Shown one piece after another: positions 11,100 to 20,950 of a stretch of 64,000 bases of DNA. Both the position numbers and the translations under genes were made by a program. Where the stretch lies: NCBI GenBank assembly GCA_030340625.1, contig JAOPHQ010003984.1:1-64000 (forward strand). Reading direction: 5' to 3'. The stretch's first letter is position 1, and each line of letters begins with the position of its first letter. A model generated the notes under the pieces. The model saw nothing but the letters and a program-made list of their open reading frames with translations, was not told the origin of the DNA and did no database searches. This stretch comes from Merluccius polli. Lineage: Eukaryota > Chordata > Actinopteri > Gadiformes > Merlucciidae.

Positions 11100-12800
11100 A
11101 TGCCGGGCTACTGTGCTTGTGCCGGTTGTAAACTGGACACAGCTCCATGGCTTCCCGAAGGACAAGGCAACCCTTCGACAGTGGGTCCACTTTGTCCGAG
11201 TTAGGCGGGCACATTTTTCAATGACCTCCGTCACCGCCAATACTAAGATTTGCAGCGCGCATTTCAAGGAGGACTACGACGAAGAGGACGCCAGAATGGT
11301 ATCACTCGGGTTGAAGACCAAGAGGCTGGCAAAGCTGATTCCGACCACCGTGCCGTCTGCACAGCACCTCTCCGCCTGCCGCTACCACACCGAGAGGCAC
11401 CAAGAAAGCAGAGATGCTACGGTAAGCCTCATGATAATGCATGTAATGTTTATCTGCGCGTTAGCTAACCCTGTGCATACTATACCGTGTTCCCTTTGAC
11501 ACCGCCGCCACTACAGTCATGATCAGTCTGAGATTAGAAAAGCACATTTCGTGATTCATGAAACTAAATTGTCCTGAAGTAAATGTCCAAAAACTTGTCG
11601 TATCTAACTAGAAAGCACCATGGCTAGTGTTTGTTTGGATCACTGGTGATCGTCAAGCGGCTTTCACAACAGCGCGTGTGTGTTTGACTATTACGGTTCT
11701 TTATGTATTAAACGTGACTGTGTCGCTGACCCTTTTGAATTTGTTTGCGCAAGATGTTGATCGATGCTGCACAGCAGGAGACCGCGGACAGTGTCAACGT
11801 GAATGACCCCTTGCCCTCCACTTGTGACACTGGGACACAGTGCAATGTGAAGCCCCGTGGAAGGTCTCACGGTAAATGTTGTATTTTGGGTGGTCGATAT
11901 GCTGTCTAAAACATACTTTCCAAAATCTATGCATACAGGACATTTCCATACACAGATGAAATTAATACATAGCCTATGTCAAAACATAACCACGTAGATT
12001 TGCCATGATTGTCATATGTTTGGGTATGTTTACTACCTCTGCCACAGCTGTGCAGGTGAACCTGAAGCCCAAGATGGTCAGTGTGGGGACACAGACCCAA
12101 ACTTCCACCCCCCTCACTAGTCCTGAACAGACCGATGATGAAGATGATCCGTCTGTCATCAGCGATTCATCGTGGGTGCCTGGAGGACATATGTCTGAGG
12201 ATGAGGAGGAATTGTGTGAGGAGGAGCCATCTCACACCTGTGACCCCCACCAAAAGTGAGATAATTTAAAGCCAACATAGACCAACTTTGCATTTTCCTT
12301 TTTGTGTATCTGGTAGAATTGAATTCCCCCCCGCTCTCTTTTTTGTTGTAGTGGCATTGACAAATTCATTGTTTGCCAAGAGGTGCTCATGAGCCTGTTT
12401 GCCCTCTGTCCGGCCTGTTGTGAGAAGTCGGATAGTAGGTTTTGTATACACAGCAGGCCATATCTGATTAGAAAATCAGAATATCTAATTAAAATGTGAT
12501 AGCCCTGACTGTCTGCCCACATTCAAATTTGTCTTGCCAGTTAATTTACAATGTATGTACCAGGCTTTAGGCTGTGGGTTTATGATGCCATCATAAACAT
12601 CATGTGTGTTTCATTGAAAACATTTGACCAGTAATGTACCGTACTTACTCTATATTGAAACCTGATATACTGTTGATTACTCTTTTTTTTTCTTTTCTTT
12701 TTTCACATATCTAGGTCTGTGCATCATGTGGCTACCAACGTTTCTGGCAAAACCAGCCAATGCTCCACAGGAACATGGTGTCTTGTATTTCGGATCCCAC
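11100..12800 (+). pseudogene. THAP zinc-finger transposon gene, frameshifted, multi-exon
   Basis: The frame opens at ATG 11100 with MPGYCACAGCK, the first half of a C2CH THAP finger. It shifts near 11130 into the frame carrying FPKDKATLRQW, VRRAHF and ICSAHF, which supply the conserved Phe-Pro, Trp and final Cys-x2-His. Plausible exons by GT-AG rules are 11100-11421, 11754-11871, 12048-12255 (very acidic), 12352-about 12430 (FIVCQEVLMSLFALCPACC) and 12715-about 12800 (CASCGYQRFWQNQP). The last two carry paired Cys-x2-Cys motifs like those I associate with fish Kolobok-type proteins. The frameshift in the finger makes a working product unlikely. Exon ends are inferred by eye. Confidence 0.6.
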
Positions 12801-13410
12801 AATGTGCTCCAATGCTCACATATCCCAACCAATACCTTTAAACATTTATCATTCATAGAGTTACATTTATGCAAAATACCAATTAATTATGGGTGTGATA
12901 AATGCCCACAAAGTTGAAAGTTTAACTAGATACAAGACAGATTGTACTTGAAAGTATGGATATGATCTACATCCAAGTCCAAAGCTGTTATATAAACTGA
13001 ATTTAGAATTCAAGTTTAGGCATTGTACAGATTCAAACAGACATTAATTGTTATTGCGATACATAGTCTCCCTAGAAATATTTTAAAGCATAAAACTGGC
13101 TAATGCAGAACCAGCAGTTAGCTAGCAACGGCTTGGTGGTGGTTTTCTGCATGCTGCATGTTATGTTTTCTCTTTGTGTGCTGTTTATTGCTTTGTTTTT
13201 TTTACTTAGTTGTTGGTGGTGGGACCTCGCTGCTCTTGTGCCTGTCTTTAGTCACTGTACCCCATGTGGTTTTGCAAGGGGTTCTGCATGCTGCATGTCT
13301 GCCTGCTGCTCATTGTGTGTGCTGTGGTTTTATTTATTTTGTTTGCATGAAATGTCTTTTATACAATTCAACATAGCTTACCAATCATTGTACCTGGTAG
13401 TGCCTTGTCT

Positions 13411-13563
13411 ACAGGTCCTTTTCGGATTCTGATTTTCGCACAAGATTACAATCAAGGAAATGTTGCAAAAATGCTCCCTTTACATCTCCATTTGACACTT
13501 TTCCCCATAATTCCTTGTAGTATTAGTAGGAAAGGGAGTAAGGAATGATAACCCGAAAAGGAC
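13411..13563. mobile_element. Small MITE-like inverted repeat
   Basis: AGGTCCTTTTCGG near 13413 is complementary to CCGAAAAGGACCT near 13551, bounding about 150 bp inside the Kolobok-like element. I found no clear target duplication, so the superfamily is open. It lies downstream of the THAP exons and upstream of a TAATAAA signal near 13813 that could serve that gene. Confidence 0.45.
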
Positions 13564-14199
13564 CTCTTGTGTGTGCTTTTGTCTTTGGTCTTGCTCTATG
13601 TGCTTTTGATATCACTGCATGTATGTATGCATGCATGCATGCATATTAGTGTGTGTGTGAGAGAGAGAGCTGACCCTCGGGTAAGACCACACTTACATGT
13701 TGACCACACTTATACATGTTGATTCTTTTTGTGCCTAACCATTTTTTGTGATTTGTTTACTTTATCAGGAACTTTCCAACCTGTCTCTTTGTTCAGTAAT
13801 ATACTTGGGATAAACTAATAAACTGTTTTCATTGGAATGTACGTGTTCTGTGTATTTTATCACATTTTAAGGGCCGTTGAGCGATCACAACAGAACAAGC
13901 ATGACAATTCTTGAACTGAAAAATACTTGATTTTATTCATGTGCCAATATGGTTTTTATTCATTGTCATCCAAACGAGGCCATTGAAAGCCATGATAGGT
14001 CTAATCACCACTCTGAAATTGTAGCCTGATCGTTGAAACCAGACAGGAGGGTAGAGGCTTCCTTCTATGAACACCGAGAACGCCATAAGGCCAGCGTATA
14101 GCCTGCCTGTACGCTGTGTACCGGTATTGCCTATAGGGATAAGTAGGTTGGAAACTTAATTGTATACCTGTTTGTCATGCATGTTTATGCAACACATCT

Positions 14200-14475
14200 C
14201 TAGTCTAGTAATGGCAAAGCAAACATAAACAATGAACATACTCGTGCCTGCTGGCTTGAAGGGGACCATGATCCTGCCTGAAATGTGAGTAGGCTCTTTA
14301 GCACAAACGGATTCAGGCAGCATGCCTCAAATCCTGGATGCTGAGTTAGGAACGTTACATCTGCTGGCCGCGGGGTGAGCTCCGCGACCAGCGACCAAAA
14401 CGCACTCACTTCCCTACAGCACAAGCTCTCCACCACAGTTTCCATGGGACGACACCGCCCGCACAGACACGCTTA
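14200..14475 (-). pseudogene. P2X7-type C-terminal cysteine domain fragment
   Basis: On the minus strand the frame reads CGRCRPMETVVESLCCRE, then TQHPGFEACCLNPFVLKSL. The CxC-GxC, CC-x-E and HPGFxxxCL spacing is that of the zinc-binding ballast domain (P2RX7_C), first known from the P2X7 receptor and common as a stand-alone or TE-linked domain in fish. An AG acceptor-like site precedes the domain near 14475, suggesting an earlier exon. The frame ends at 14200. It is convergent with the THAP gene within one TTAA-flanked element. No ion-channel sequence accompanies it. Confidence 0.68.
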
Positions 14476-14985
14476 CTACTCTCTCCCTCTCCCGGTAAGC
14501 AGTACCCTGATGGGGAAAAAAGTGTTATTGTATGCACTGCTGTTCATAGACCGCTCCAGCGCTCGTTGCTGCGATCTAAATGGTAGCTAGCGACTGACCA
14601 GGACACTTCGCCAACTCTCCACTCTCCTCTGACCATGCATTTCATTGTCTTTGACGGCCATCGGCTCTCATTCGCCCTCTCACTTCTGACCGGTTCGAAA
14701 TTATATGGCTATGCTAACATAAATGTTATTTGTGGGTCTTGCCACCTCTTCCTCATCCCAGTTAGACGCCGTAGTTCTAGTACAAGGCTGAGGCTACTTC
14801 CACCACGTCTCCCCGACGTGACGTCATCGCCGAATTGCCCTAAAAATAACCGTTACGACCAAAAACTACACTTTAACACAATTTTGGAGACATTTCTAAC
14901 TTTATATACATATCTTGAGTGCTTTATGTACCCATTAATCGAAAGTGGTGTTTAACCTGCACCATGGCCTTTAAGCTTGACCCCC

Positions 14986-15004
14986 ACATCGCTGCATGCA
15001 GCTA

Positions 15005-15038
<34 letters not shown>

Positions 15039-15157
15039 TTCCGCTCTTTTACTGCGTTTAACTCCTCCTTCATACTTTGTGCTATTTCAACAATTAATAT
15101 ATCAAAACATGCAGCTTTTTCAGGACAGTGTTGCTATATCTTTTCTCTTTTCATACT
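14986..15157 (+). repeat. Start of a sixth composite unit, then TTA microsatellite
   Basis: After copy E the junction ACATCGCTGCATGCAGC appears again and runs into about nine TTA repeats (15008-15038). The following sequence to 15157 does not match the unit, so copy F is truncated here. Nothing coding is seen. Confidence 0.6.
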
Positions 15158-15165
15158 ATTTATAC

Positions 15166-16062
15166 TAGGGATGTCCGATATTGGCTTTTTTACCGATAAC
15201 CGATATTGTTCAACTCTTAATTTCCGATACCGATATCAACCGATACCGATACCGATATATGCGGCCACGTGAAACCTCCGCTTTACACTCATTGCAATAG
15301 GCTTTATGCCGAGCGGAAGTGTGGATTAATAAATAAAAACAAAACAGCGGTAAAAGCTAGCGTGTGTGTCCGGGAGAGGGCTGCTCTCCTCGGACATATT
15401 ACTCTGAAGCCCCGGTGACGGTCTGGAAGTGCGGATTAAAAAAACAAAAAATAAAAATAAAACAGCGGTAAAAGCTAGCGTGTGTGTCTGGGAGAGGGCT
15501 GCTCTCCTCGGACACATTACTCTGAAGCCCCGGTGACGGTCTGGAAGTGTGGATTAATAAATAAAATTTAAAAAAAAAACAGCGGTAAAAGCTAGCGTGT
15601 GTGTCCGGGAGAGGGCTACTCTCCTCGGACACATTACTCTGAAGCCCCGGTGACGGTCTGGAGGTGCGGATTAATAAATAAAATAATGTGAGCGCGGTAC
15701 AGCGGACCTGAACCGGATGTGATGAGACTGTTTCGCAGAATGCGTTAGTATGTTGTGCTGACCCCTATTTTACTATTCAACGTAGAAACTTTGAAATAAT
15801 TCCAAACCACCGACATAACTACAGCTACAACTAGCGTCCCGCTACACGGCCGCACATGCCCAGGCTTGTTATTGAGACGGCGCGGCGTGTTTGATGATGT
15901 CATCAAACCACGTCCTCACTTGAAACATAACAGATGTCTGAAATTATTTCAAAATCGATTTCGGTATTGGTTAAAAAACCGATACCGATATTTTCCGATA
16001 TTGATTTTTTATGCCAATATCGGCCGATAATATCGGTGGGCCGATAATATCGGACATCCCTA
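15166..16062 (+). mobile_element. hAT-type MITE with 8-bp target duplication
   Basis: The ends are inverted, TAGGGATGTCCGATA on the left and TATCGGACATCCCTA on the right, and both sides carry the same 8 bp, ATTTATAC (15158-15165 and 16063-16070). Eight-base duplications and TAGGG-type ends indicate the hAT superfamily. The interior is noncoding: CGATA-rich subterminal repeats at both ends and a minisatellite in the middle. Confidence 0.85.
15317..15690 (+). repeat. Minisatellite, about 115-bp unit
   Basis: Three nearly complete units and one partial unit. Each has GTGGATTAATAAATAAAA, an AACAGCGGTAAAAGCTAGCG segment, GTGTGTGTC, CTCTCCTCGGACA and GAAGCCCCGGTGACGGTC. A related unit makes up the array at 24712-25400 in a different transposon. 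The short minus-strand ORFs here are translations of the repeat. Confidence 0.88.
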
Positions 16063-16070
16063 ATTTATAC

Positions 16071-16618
16071 TATACATACATACTATACCGAGCTCAAATC
16101 TCACTGCTCTGCTCTGCTCTGTGTTGTGCAGGTGGCCAGCTGTAGAGGCCAGCTCGTTATCAACGTCTATAAATAGAACAGGTACAGGGGTGCTCGTTAA
16201 GATGTTTATTAACACAGCTCCACACAAACACATGATAAATCAGACTGACAGATGAAATTAATTGAACTCTGACGTGTGTATCAAGTCAGTCACGCACAAA
16301 CACAGGCATGCACACTTACACAGACACACACAGACGCTCACACACAGTCACACATGCACGCATACACAAACAGACAAACACACAAACACAACACTGTGGG
16401 AGGGAGGAGTTTTGTGGCGCTTATCAACTATTTTACTTGTGGCGCTTATCAACTATTTTACTTTCTGCACATGTACACAGAGAGAGAGAGGGACCATCTG
16501 TATTTTAACTTCTTTCTTTCTTTCTTTCTTTCTTTCTTTGTGTCTTTCTACCCTTCTCTATATCTATCTACCTCTTTCTATCTATCATCCCCCTCTCTGT
16601 CTCTTTTTTCCCTCTTTT

Positions 16619-16659
<41 letters not shown>

Positions 16660-16697
16660 AGCTGCTTTCAGCATTCACACGCACATCTGTTTCTTCC
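16071..16697. repeat. Microsatellite-rich spacer
   Basis: This stretch holds a CA-rich tract (about 16295-16390), an exact 26-bp tandem duplication beginning GTGGCGCTTATCAAC (16413 and 16439), and CTTT/TTTC runs at about 16508-16540 and 16616-16660. It is the 3' side of the minus-strand hAT gene. ORFs rich in His/Thr or Ser/Phe come from the simple repeats. I did not find the left end of the hAT element here. Confidence 0.75.
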
Positions 16698-18870
16698 TCA
16701 TTTCTTTGGTCCTTTATGCATAAGTGCGTATCTCCTTGGTGTGGCTTGGGCGAACCGGTCAATGACGTCACCATGACCTAAGCCACAAAGGACATCCTTC
16801 TCGATAGCCAACATAGCCAAATGATGTAGCCTGTCCTGGCCCATTGTTCTCCTTAGCCAGGTGTGGAGACGCCGCAATACGCTGAATGAACGCTCACAAG
16901 TGCAACTACTGACAGGTATTGTCAAAGCTGCTTGGAGCACTGGACTCAAGGTGGGGAACATATCTGGGTGAAGAAGCTTGTAAATACTGCCCATGTCTGA
17001 CACGGCACCTTCTCTCTTCTGTCTGGTAATGAACTGTTTTGCTACTAGGATCTCCTCTTTTTTCACAGACATTTTGTAGTGTGTCGCAATGAGGTCTAGG
17101 GAATCCTCAGAGAAAAAGTCATCGGACGCTGGGTTACAAGCTTGGATGCCTTTCATAAGTCCTGCTCCCACATCAGAAAACCGGCTGTTCAGCTCGGCTA
17201 GCATACGGTCAAGGCATGGATAGAACAGGCATTGCTTCAGCTGGTCTTCTGTGCCCAGTTGAACCCTTGCACCCAAGGTGGACTCTACAGTGAAGTCCTC
17301 CATTCTCCTCTGCTTGTGTCTGCGACCAGTTAGGCTCTGAGGTATATTATTGGCAGCACAAATTGTTTTGGCTTCATTGAATAGCTTGTCTGCCATTTCA
17401 TCCATTCGCATGGATTTTAGTGTTTCTTGCACCGCATATTTGAAGAATGTTGCCTGGGCCAAGTCCACAGAATCCTTCTGGAGGTACACGTGCAGCCCCT
17501 CTGTAGTTGACAGCATACTCCTGAACATGACTAGCAGATAGACAGTGGAAAGCCTGGACAATTTCGACAGTAGTCCGACACCTAGAGGTGTTGCACTCTC
17601 TTCCAGGCACTTCAAGACAGCTAGCTGATTGTCAAGCATCGCTTTCACTGACTTAACCTGACATGCCCATCGGGTTTTAGACAGCTGGACAAGTTCGCTG
17701 GTTCCCAAGCCCAGGAGCTTCTGGACATCAGAGAATTTCTGATGATTTACGATTGATACACTGAAGTAACTATATACACTCTCTAATGTTTCAAAGAGTT
17801 CACTGGCTTCTTGCACAGCCTTACATGTGTGGCAGAGAACCAGGTTCAGTTTGTGAGCATAGCAGTGAATGTACACAGCTTCTGGATGTTTCTCTTGAAA
17901 GCGGGTTTGAACACCACTCATCGAACCACTCATAACAGACGCTCCATCGTAAGCTTGGGCAACACAAAGGAGGTCATTCAGGCCATTTGATTCCAATACT
18001 TGTTCAATCGCATTCGTGATTGACTCTGCATTGAATCCCTGAAGGTTGCAAATTTCAAGCAGGCGCTCTTTAACTGTGCCATCAGCTGCGACATAGCGGA
18101 CACAGACAGCAAGCTGTTCTACATGGCCATCTCTTGCCTCATCTGCCATCACTGCATACATTTTGGATGTCTTGATCTCTTCCACTATGCTTTCCGTGAC
18201 TGCATCAGCGCAACATTTTATCATGCAATTTTGCGAGTTAGGAGAAAGGTATGTAGAATGGGAAGGGGCCTGATAGTTTTGGAGGAAGGGGTCAAATCTT
18301 TCCAATAGCTTCATAACTTCTAAAAAGTTCCCCTGATTATCACCTGCAGCATTTTCAGTGACCCCGGAAAGCGATCCCTTGTTTGCCTAAAAAGCTAGTG
18401 ACTGCCACAATACGCCGCATGTACTCCCTCCTTTCATTAATCTGGGCAACATTTCCCACATTCATTTGGTCAACAACATCACCTTCTGTTAGTGTAGCTC
18501 TATAATTTTTCCAGGCTAGGAGAGATGACTTGTGGACAACACTTGCCTCATGCTCTCTGTAGCTATCCAAAGCCCTTTTCCAGTTCTTAAAGCCCTCCGT
18601 GTTGAGGAGAGCATCTTTGTTTGCTCTAAGGTTGAGTTTACCAAAGAGCCTACATGAGAAGCAGTACGAAGAATTTCGGCTTAGAGAATACTCTAGCCAG
18701 TCAAACAAATCAAACCAATGCTTCTGGAAAGACCGTTGCTGCTTCCCAAAACTGGTCGAGGGGTACTGGTCCAGTCTGGGTTGCTTTGGGCCTGTTTTTC
18801 GTGTCCCTAAATCATTCTTGCCTAACAGGCTCCCTGTCCTCCCTGACCTCGAGTCATCTGCATTGCCAAA
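16698..18870 (-). pseudogene. hAT transposase, ZMYM1-like, one frameshift
   Basis: The protein reads from about 18866 (just after a TTTTGGCAATGCAG acceptor) through GPKQPRLDQYP, a TTF-type zinc finger (YCFSCRLF ... GFKNWK ... H), the catalytic region with MADEARD and YDGASVMSGSMSGVQ, HCYAHKLNLVLCH, and the C-terminal dimerisation region SCTCERSFSVLRRL to the stop at 16698. This is the DUF4371 plus hAT-C layout of ZMYM1-like fish proteins. The frame breaks once near 18351, between FRGH and the following ENAAGDNQGNF, so the two ORFs (18708-18355 and 18314-16698) are parts of one gene. Otherwise about 700 codons are open, so decay is recent. Confidence 0.82.
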
Positions 18871-18963
18871 AGGGGGGGAAAGAGAGAAAATAAAGCTATG
18901 GCCTCACTCATCAATAGCCAATGAGCTATTGATGGAATAATCTTTACATAGCCTACACTACTA

Positions 18964-19625
18964 CAGGTACCTGCACAAGCATTGTCCTGTGAATTAAATA
19001 TTAAATTACATTTTATAATAAAGCTGATTCTGATAATCCTGTTATTGCTTTTACAAATGTAAAACCTAACTGGGCTACTGAAAAATGACTTTCTAGAATG
19101 AAATTCTAAAAATGTATTTAAAAAAAAAAGTTCAATACTGTATAGAGACATTCTCCATATAGCCTACAGGTACCTGCTCTTTCATTGTCCTCCCTTTGGT
19201 CTGCTGCAGGATCCCTGAACACATCCCTATCTGCTATCATACCTGAAAATTAAATGTAAACATAATATTTTATAGCTTATTTATGAATGTACGTATAGTC
19301 AATATTGGTATCCCATTGCAATTAATACAAAAAGTAAGTGACGCCACTCTAGTGTAGCATAAAAAAGACATAGTCGTCCAACTTTTCCTCTATTTTGCCC
19401 ATCTGTCCAGCTTCCCAACCAACTTTGGGCAACAACATGTTAACCTGTCCTAATACTACCACCTAGTGGTGGAGAGACACCTTGAATAATCAGTGAATAA
19501 ACAGTGATTTTAATAAACAAGCTAACTACCTCTTCCAACATCCCTTGTGCTTGTCTGTCTAATGGCAGCAGCAGTACCAGCATAAGCAGCAGCAGCAGCG
19601 CCATCTTGATTATCATCATCTGAGA
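18964..19625 (-). pseudogene. Likely upstream exons of the hAT gene
   Basis: On the minus strand three short open segments have good splice borders: about 19622-19529 (acidic then Ala-rich, after TTTTTCTCAG and before GTAGTT), about 19240-19166 (MIADRDVFRDPAADQ, before GTACCT) and about 18993-18967 (DNACAG). They lie directly upstream of the zinc-finger exon and in the same orientation. The exon model is inference. Confidence 0.4.
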
Positions 19626-20227
19626 AAAAGCCCAAGCTTAATTATTTTTAGGTACACAATTCTCACACACTACAATTGCATTTACAGACAGATGCTAATA
19701 ATAACAGATCGTTTTTTCCCATGTAATATAAACTAGCTGCTAGCTAGCTAACGTTAGCTACATTCCCTCTAGTAGTTCCAGCTGCAACACTCGAAATTAT
19801 ACACTCGAAATTATACATTTTTACATAATTTCTATTCCCATTACCTCTTTTATTGCTAACCACCTTTGGGGGGGAAAAACTTGGAAATCTTTTTTTGTGA
19901 CATCCCACCTGACACCAACAGCTTGCTGCCTGCTGCCTGTTACCAAGCCACTGCTGTTTTGGGTGAATGACGTGCGACCTGGGGGTGTTAACCACGTGTG
20001 CGCCAAAGCCAAAGAAGTGGCTTTTAGAAATAAAAAAAAATTAATTGTTACTCAAACCTGTCCAAAAACACTGTTTTATCGAAGCATCAACATAAGATGA
20101 CCGTAGTTTAACCATAACAAGTAAAAAAAATATATATATTTTTTTTTTTTGGAAAATTAATATTCGGGGCTAATTAAAAAACATCCGGGGCTTTAGCCCT
20201 GAATGTTTTAGCCTAGGGACGTCACTG
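19626..20227 (-). other. 5' end and terminus of the hAT element
   Basis: Read on the minus strand the element seems to start CAGTGACGTCCCTAGG at 20227, a typical hAT end, followed by a GGGGCTAAAGCCCC-type hairpin region. The rest is AT-rich with GCTAGC-rich words and no recognisable protein. The matching far end and the 8-bp duplication were not found, because the right flank is occupied by the inserted LINE. Confidence 0.5.
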
Positions 20228-20249
20228 ATTCAGCGTCCAACTTTTATTA

Positions 20250-20807
20250 GAGAAGGGGTATATAGACAGTTGGGTACAGCTAAAGAACATGAATGTATAG
20301 TGACTGAAATTTTTAATGGGGATAATGGTAAATACACAATTGTTAATTACTATAATCCATGTAAAGCTCTAACAAATGAGTTGCTGAGGAACATTATTAA
20401 AAGGTCTCACAGAGAAATTTGGTGTGGGGATTTTAACGCACACAATAGCTTATGGGGAAGTAAACATACAGATTTAAATGGGGAAGGCTGTTGAGGAAAT
20501 GATGAATGACAGAATGTTAGTATGTTTAAATAATGGTAGTGGAACAAGGATAAATGTATACAAAAATGAAACCTCATGTATTGACCTAACTTTAGTTGAT
20601 AGGAGAATAGCAAGTATATGTGAATGGGAGATTGAACAGAACACAAGTGTTGGTAGTGATCATTTTCCTATTTTTTGTAAAACTGAAGTTGAATTGAAGA
20701 TTGAAGAAAGTTATATTCATCATAAATGGCATTTTATGAAAGCTGACTGGGAGAAATATTTAACAACTTGCAATGAAGAAGCTAAGAATATTCCAAACAA
20801 ACTATAG
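20250..20807 (+). pseudogene. LINE endonuclease remnant
   Basis: The first frame has WCGDFNAHNSLWGS, the GDFNAH signature of AP-like LINE endonucleases. The second (from 20478) ends the domain with SCIDLTLVDRR and GSDHFPI. The catalytic start of the domain is missing because the element is 5'-truncated. A 1-base frame change separates the two parts near 20490. Confidence 0.75.
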
Positions 20808-20950
20808 AGCAGAGGAATGATAAATTAAGTATCCTCATTCTGATTGCAGCTAGTCAGGCCATCCCTATAAGTCAAAGCCAGAAGAGAAGAGTCAATGTCC
20901 CATGGTGGAATGATAAATGTAAAGAGGTTATTAAAGAACGAAATAAAGCT

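Larger units (their letters stand above)
10637..14970 (+). mobile_element. Kolobok-like DNA transposon, TTAA target
   Basis: The ends are inverted: AGGCCATGGTGCAGGTT on the left and its complement ending CCATGGCCT on the right, about 17 bp. TTAA lies directly outside each end (10633-10636 and 14971-14974), and three sister units show a single TTAA at this site. A TTAA target together with a THAP-domain gene is the Kolobok pattern; piggyBac also uses TTAA but has no THAP domain. It holds an ATAG-rich microsatellite (10930-11060), the THAP gene on the plus strand and a P2X7-type domain on the minus strand. I see no recognisable catalytic transposase core, so it is probably nonautonomous or decayed. 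Confidence 0.72.
9270..14985 (+). repeat. Composite tandem repeat, copy E, split by a transposon
   Basis: Fifth unit, about 1.4 kb without its insert. It starts with three 60-bp copies of its own terminus, lacks the L2-tail to hairpin section, has an expanded GC-rich array (10310-10545), and is interrupted at TTAA (10633-10636) by the Kolobok-like element. The unit resumes at 14971 and ends GCTTGACCCCC at 14985. Copies A, B and D show the uninterrupted site CCCATTAAGCTTG. Confidence 0.75.

Noticed and set aside
14200..14475. Host P2X7 receptor gene
   Set aside because: Only the intracellular zinc domain is present, inside a TTAA-bounded mobile element, without channel exons.
16071..16697. 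Left terminus of the ZMYM1-like hAT element
   Set aside because: No CAGTGACGTC-type end or 8-bp duplication matching the right end was found.
16262..16776. Ser/Phe- and His/Thr-rich ORFs
   Set aside because: They come from CTTT and CA microsatellites.
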